In this document: piece after piece, positions 1 to 4,900 of the stretch
Numbering within the stretch: the first letter of the stretch is position 1
How the letters are laid out: each line of letters begins with the position of its first letter
From: Verrucomicrobiales bacterium
GTDB taxonomy: Bacteria; Verrucomicrobiota; Verrucomicrobiia; Limisphaerales; Palsa-1400
Direction: 5' to 3'
DNA: 6,948 nucleotides
Assembly: GCA_028293405.1 (NCBI GenBank)
Contig: JAQGOW010000615.1
Coordinates: 1 to 6,948, forward strand
Notes under the pieces: generated by a model
Database searches by the model: none
The model's input: the letters and a program-made list of their open reading frames with translations, nothing else
Told to the model about the DNA's origin: nothing
Translations under genes and position numbers: made by a program

Positions 1-277
1 GCTCCACCGTCGAATTCACGCACGTCAAATGCGCCATCGCCGTCAGCCCATGCCGACGCTGAATCTGATCGACGATCATCATCGTCTTCTCGCGCGTGCT
101 CCCGCCGGCGCCGTAAGTGACCGAGCAATAATCGGGTTTTAGTGCGAGCAACGTCGGAATCGTCTTCTCGAGCAAATTGCGATCGCCCTCTTCTGTTCGC
201 GGCGGAAAAAATTCAAAGGAAACCACCGGCTGTTTCGCCGCGGCCTTCTTTGCGTGGATGTCCCGAATAAACTGCAT
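1..277 (-). CDS. metF: 5,10-methylenetetrahydrofolate reductase, N-terminal part (3' end off window)
   Basis: The enzyme reduces 5,10-methylene-THF to 5-methyl-THF with FAD in the cytoplasm and so supplies the methyl group for methionine synthesis. Only the first 92 codons are present. They show the family signatures clearly: [12 protein letters not shown] at residues 20-31, where the Glu of FEFFPP (E22) matches the catalytic E28 of E. coli Met[13 protein letters not shown] at 52-63, the first barrel strand and loop; and AHLTC at 82-86. The ATG at 275-277 is chosen because an in-frame TAG (278-280) directly precedes it, so no earlier start exists, and because the distance to FEFFPP fits bacterial MetF. 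No Shine-Dalgarno sequence is visible upstream. The gene diverges from the 459-1919 gene. The family is certain; that the gene is intact beyond the window is assumed. Confidence 0.95.
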   Translation of the reverse strand, partial: MQFIRDIHAKKAAAKQPVVSFEFFPPRTEEGDRNLLEKTIPTLLALKPDYCSVTYGAGGSTREKTMMIVDQIQRRHGLTAMAHLTCVNSTVE

Positions 278-458
278 CTATATAGTATGAGAAACAATTG
301 CCCCCTGTTCAAGCCTTCGCCGCAGTACTAACGCGTCGGTCATTACCGTAGCGCAAGGTCGCAACCGGCCCGCGATTCAACGTAGCCGGACGAACACGCC
401 TTGCATTTGACAACCCTTTTCGCAACCCTTCCGAAAACCAAACCGGCCCACACCGAAA
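278..458. promoter_or_regulatory. Divergent intergenic region between metF and the 459-1919 gene
   Basis: These 181 bp carry no credible ORF and must hold the promoters of two divergent genes. Besides the metF promoter candidate, there is a perfect -35-like TTGACA on the plus strand at 407-412, but 16-18 bp downstream there is no good -10 box. CAACCCTT occurs twice as a direct repeat (411-418 and 423-430, 12-bp period), and AACCGGCCC occurs twice (363-371 and 441-449). A small inverted repeat CGGT-CATT-ACCG lies at 337-348. No riboswitch-like leader is possible for metF if its promoter is as proposed. The individual elements are weak, but the region's role as a divergent promoter region is very likely. 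Confidence 0.6.
284..312 (-). promoter_or_regulatory. Candidate sigma-70-type promoter of metF
   Basis: On the minus strand, TTGAAC (307-312) and CATACT (284-289) are separated by exactly 17 bp, each matching 4 of 6 consensus bases. The last base of the -10 box lies only 6 nt before the metF ATG, so transcription would start at or within about two bases of the start codon, giving a leaderless or nearly leaderless mRNA. This agrees with the lack of a ribosome binding site. The hexamers are imperfect and there is an overlapping alternative -10 (TACTAT, spacing 19), so this remains a prediction. Confidence 0.35.
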
Positions 459-1919
459 GTGAAGTTAAACAAATTGGGAACCATCGCCGCAATCGCACTG
501 GTCATCGTGCTCGCAGTGCTATTCCTCACCGCGCCTAAAACCCCACAGGCCATCTTCCGCGTCACCGACAGTTCCGGCAAACCCATCGCCAACGCCGTCA
601 TTACCCCGCGCGGACTTCGAACAAAGCCCGGCCCTTTCCAAAGCGGCTGGTACGGCTGGAGCGAGGAAGCCCAGCACCTCGAACCTCGTCCCGTCACCAC
701 CGACCAACATGGTACCGCCACCATCCCATATCCATTTTACGTCTTCGAAAAACTCGAAACCGGCACACTCTGCCTCGCGGTCAATCATCCCGACTACGTG
801 GCGCAAGATCCCGAGCGAGTCGTCTCCACCATGTTGCCGCATGGCGCACCCTGGCGCACTCTCCTGCTAGACCTCTTCAACCGCATCCGCCATCACTCGC
901 TCGTAGCCCGGCCCGATCCCATCATCCTGCAAAAAGGCGCAACCCTGCGCATCACCGTAACCAACGCACCGTCCGGCTCCGGAAAATTCATCGAACAGAT
1001 TTCGGAAGTCTACTCCGATCACGATTCCTGGACCGAACCAACCCGTGGCATTCTCGAGTCTCAACAAATCGCCGAAGGCTCTCACACCGTCCGCGTCGCG
1101 TTCTTGCAAACCAACGGCCCAGCGTGGTTCAGCGACGTCGTCGCGATCAAAGCCGTAAAAAACAAAACCAACATCCTGTCCCTCTCGCTCACCCCTGGCA
1201 CAACCATTCATGGCCAACTGGACCGAACCAACCCCCGCCCCGTCAAAAATGGCCGCGTCATCGCCAACATCTGGCCACCCGGAATCAAGCCGTCGGAAAG
1301 CCCACCTCAGTGGCATGCATGGAGCAAGATCAACGAAGACGGCACCTTCACTATTTCGTCCATGCCTACTGGCGACCTCGAAATCGCCGCATTGTGTGAC
1401 GGCTACATCAGCACCAACGGTCCTGGCACAACTAACATGCGCTACCCACAAAAACACCAACTCGGCCCCGAGGACCTCACCATCACCATTGGCATGGAAC
1501 CCACCGCCACTCTCGAGGTCACCTTGCACGACGACAAAGGTCATGCCGTCACCAATGCCGACGTAGTCACTTGGCCAAACCTTCGTTGGGGCGAATGGGC
1601 CGCCGTCATTTTCGGCAACGATTGCTACAACACCACCGGCACCCTGCTCGGCAGCGAAAGTTTAAAAACGTGGATCAACAGTCGCCCGAAAGATTTCCGC
1701 GCCACCAGCGACGCGAATGGAATCGCCATCCTTTCCAACCTCCCTCCCACCACCGACGCCCTCGACCTCCAACACGACCGTTTCGCGCTACCCGTTACAA
1801 CGAACGGTTGGGCCGGCGGGAAAACCCGGTCGATCAGTTTGAAACTCACAACCAAAGAAACCAACCACCTCTCTTTGCGCGTAGTTCCAAAAGAACAATC
1901 CGTCATCAGCCATTATTGA
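459..1919 (+). CDS. Membrane-anchored or exported protein with carboxypeptidase-regulatory-like modules
   Basis: A 486-residue protein of unknown function. Residues 1-6 are polar and basic (MKLNKL), followed by a hydrophobic helix at about 7-24 with no lipobox cysteine, so it is a signal anchor or Sec signal peptide and the rest is extracytoplasmic. At least three beta-sandwich modules of carboxypeptidase-regulatory or CnaB style can be seen. The first, about 31-115, has VTDSSGKPIANAVITP, then TTDQHGTATIPYP and AVNHPDYV. The second, about 247-345, has HGQLDRTNPRPVKNGRVIA and NEDGTFTISSMPTGDLEIA. The third, about 348-470, has VTLHDDKGHAVTNADVV and TSDANGIAILSNLPP. A beta-rich segment at 155-245 may be a further diverged copy. 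No catalytic motif is visible. The GTG at 459 is chosen because an in-frame TGA (408-410) precedes it, no other start lies between, and it places a basic residue before the hydrophobic helix; no clear ribosome binding site is seen. It converges on the large minus-strand gene. Third codon positions are rich in C. The reading frame is secure; a role in surface binding or envelope structure is inference. Confidence 0.85.
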   Translation: MKLNKLGTIAAIALVIVLAVLFLTAPKTPQAIFRVTDSSGKPIANAVITPRGLRTKPGPFQSGWYGWSEEAQHLEPRPVTTDQHGTATIPYPFYVFEKLETGTLCLAVNHPDYVAQDPERVVSTMLPHGAPWRTLLLDLFNRIRHHSLVARPDPIILQKGATLRITVTNAPSGSGKFIEQISEVYSDHDSWTEPTRGILESQQIAEGSHTVRVAFLQTNGPAWFSDVVAIKAVKNKTNILSLSLTPGTTIHGQLDRTNPRPVKNGRVIANIWPPGIKPSESPPQWHAWSKINEDGTFTISSMPTGDLEIAALCDGYISTNGPGTTNMRYPQKHQLGPEDLTITIGMEPTATLEVTLHDDKGHAVTNADVVTWPNLRWGEWAAVIFGNDCYNTTGTLLGSESLKTWINSRPKDFRATSDANGIAILSNLPPTTDALDLQHDRFALPVTTNGWAGGKTRSISLKLTTKETNHLSLRVVPKEQSVISHY

Positions 1920-1945
1920 GTGCGGCGATCATAGAATTCTCCCGC

Positions 1946-4900
1946 TCACTTTAGCGACACTGCGCCATTTTTCGGCGTATCCACAAAGAATCCGGCGCCA
2001 TTCGTCTGCTGCTGCAACACCACGCCTTTGATCATCTTCACTTTGCCAGCCACTTTGAAACTCCCACTGACAAAACCGTTCGGAGATGAGATTTTAAGCG
2101 ACATCGCGTTCGTATTTGGTGAAAGAACAGTCACAGGCGTTTTCGCAACCAACACCGCGTTCGACGTGCATTGGGTTAAACATCCGCCTTCGCAAACTGC
2201 CGTTAGCGAAGTTGCATTTACACCGAAACCGGTCGCACTCGGCGTATACAATGACGCGGATATTTGGATTTCTGCCGACGAGCAATTCGGTCGGATCCAA
2301 TTTACTGTACCCGAAAGCGTGCGGGCCGGCGCGTTGCTAAAGTTCAACCATCCAAACAGCAAACCTGTTCCCTTGTTCACCGAAACGTAAATCGGCCACT
2401 CACCTTGGCCGCCGACTCCGACCGACTGCGACACTGCGGTTCCATCACCGAGTGCGCTCGGCGGCATCAACTTAATCGTTCCGTCCGGCATCTGACTGAT
2501 GCATCCGAATCCATGCCCTGTGTCGAGTGACGCATTTGCCGGTAACGCCATCGTGTATTTGCCCGAAAACATCGACTGATTCGTCGCGCAGAACGGCGCG
2601 CGCACTGCTCGCAACGGCGTTTGCGAAACATCATTGATGATCGCTCCGGTAATTTGCCCACGCTCGAAATCCACTTGCATATCAACCTTCCCGTTCAAGG
2701 CACGCACAAACGGCGCAGCATGACCCGACAGATCAAACTTGCCGCTGATCGGATACGATTTCCCGGCTCGCTTCAGTGTCCCGGAATATGCGCCTTTCTT
2801 CGACAGCTTGACCGTCAGAGACCCAGCAGTTCTCGCGGTAACAACATCGTCCGAAAACAATCCATTGAAACTCCCCAACACTGACGCAAACGGATCAGAA
2901 ACGAAATTTGCATACAGGTGCAGATCCGTAGTCATGGTAAATTTCAACGTCCGATCCGTGCAAATAATTCCAGCATCCGTGCTCCACCCGGTGAAAAACG
3001 CCCCTGTGGACGGCGTCGCCGTCATCACGTAATTGCTGCCAAAGTTCAACTTTGTGCCAAATAAATTCGGCGATACCGTGCCCGGCCCATTCACTCCGCC
3101 TTGCAATGTAATTGCCACGGAATTGTAGAACGTGGTCGTCCAATGGAATAGCGCACCGTCGTGACGCCGTACCGTCGCCACGAGCGTATTCAACCCAGGC
3201 GGACATTGCGGAATAGTGCAACGCCACGGCCATGGATCCTGGTATTGCTGGTCACGTGTCGTTTGATAAACATCCGACCCGTTGAGAGTCAATGTCGGAG
3301 GATCAATTGGCCAAAATTCCCAGATGTACTTCGAGAACCCCGACACTTTGATCCCACCCGAATAATCTGCACTACTTCCTGAACCAAGCGAGTTTATGAG
3401 TACCATCGAACTGTCGTTTGTAACAGTCAGCGTCACCGTGTCGCTGGTCGCACTCCCAACGATATTCGTCGCAACAAGATAATACGATCCGGCATCAGAC
3501 AGTGTCGCTGTGTTACTGCCCCCGAATGCAACTATGTTGCGCCAGGCGTTGTAGTTCTCCTGCGTCCCGCCGGCAATCGGCGAACCGTCCTTATACCATT
3601 GGTAGGAAAGTGCTCCGCCTTCGACATGCGCAGGAAAGAGGAATGTGGCATTCTCCGCAACCGTAACCGACGCCGGTTGCTGCGTGATATACGGAGCAGT
3701 TGCCGTCGTAACCGTGAACACGGCGCTGGTAACAACACCAAATACATTCTTAACGGCTACCGCATAGGTGCCGTCGTCTTTCGCCGTTGAAACCGCGCGC
3801 CCATAAACCGCATTCGTTTCAAATCGCATCATTGCCAGTCCATCAGGAAGCGTCCCGTTGAGTCTCAGCCATTGATAACTCAATCCCGTGCCTGACGCCG
3901 CCACTGCCGCCTGAAACGATTGCCCAAGCGGCACAACTACCGACTGCGGTTGCTGCACGATCTGCGGAGGCACTCCGATCGATGCGGTCGCACTCGTAAC
4001 TGAACCCGCGTTGTTCGAAATCCGCACCGAATATCCACCCGCAGCATCACCAGCCGAAAACCCGTTGATCGAAAAACTGGAGTGAGTTGCACCCGAAATC
4101 GGGGCTCCATCCTTCAGCCATTGATAGCTCATTGGCGAATTGCCGGTTGCTGTGACAGAAACAACAACGGTATCACCAAAGTTCACCGCGTGCGTTTGCG
4201 GCTGTATCGTAACCTGTGGTGCTCCCGGTCCATTCACGCTCAACACCGCTCCGGTGCTCGTTGCCGTGCCTCCGGTATTGCTCACCACAACGGTGTAACT
4301 CCCGCTTTGGCTCGCTTGCACACCCGCAAGCTGCAACGTCTGGTTCGTCGCACCCGCAATATCAACTCCATTCAACTGCCACTGAAAACCGAACCCGCGC
4401 ACAGTGTTGAGGAAGTATTTGTCGTGCAGAAATTGTCCCACCGAAGCCTGCTCGACATCCGAAAGCGCGCCTTGATAAACGACCACTTCCGCAATGTCTC
4501 CTGCTAACGCTCCAAGATGGTAACTGTTGTGAAATGAATAGTTCCCGCCCTCGACAATCGTAGTATTCGTCGCCGCATTCGCGCTTTCAGACATGATGTC
4601 CACCACGGAATCGGTATGCTGACGCACCGTTTCAACGTGCCACGTATTTGGTGGCATCGAAATGCCCGAATGGAACCAATCCCAGCCGACGACACCGAGT
4701 TCATCCTTGGGCCACAAAGCAAAACCGGCAAACGGATACACCCGCCCCGTTTTAAACTGATCCGCGTCGAAACTATCCATCTGAAACGGCGTCATGAACC
4801 CTGGGCTTGTCGCCGCGTGCAAATACACCAAAAACGCAGTGTAAGCTCCTTGAAAGCTCAACGTGCTATTCGTCAGAAACGAACCCGATATCGAATAATC

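Noticed and set aside
407..435. Sigma-70 promoter for the 459-1919 gene using TTGACA at 407-412
   Set aside because: The -35 match is perfect, but at spacings of 16-18 bp the sequence is GC-rich and CCGAAA-like, with no acceptable -10 box.
867..1544. A 225-residue open frame on the minus strand inside the 459-1919 gene
   Set aside because: It lies wholly antisense to a gene with clear module motifs and a hydrophobic N terminus. Its protein has no recognisable domain, and C-biased codons in the sense gene readily produce such open antisense frames.
1917..1948. Rho-independent terminator between the convergent genes
   Set aside because: The stem is short and bulged, the loop is long, and no run of T follows on either strand, so I did not annotate it as a terminator.
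4082..4507. Plus-strand open frames opposite the giant gene (such as 4082-4507, 5156-5740 and 2028-2390)
   Set aside because: Their products are basic, low-complexity in composition and motif-free, while the minus strand here carries well-defined Ig, LamG-like and C-terminal modules without interruption.
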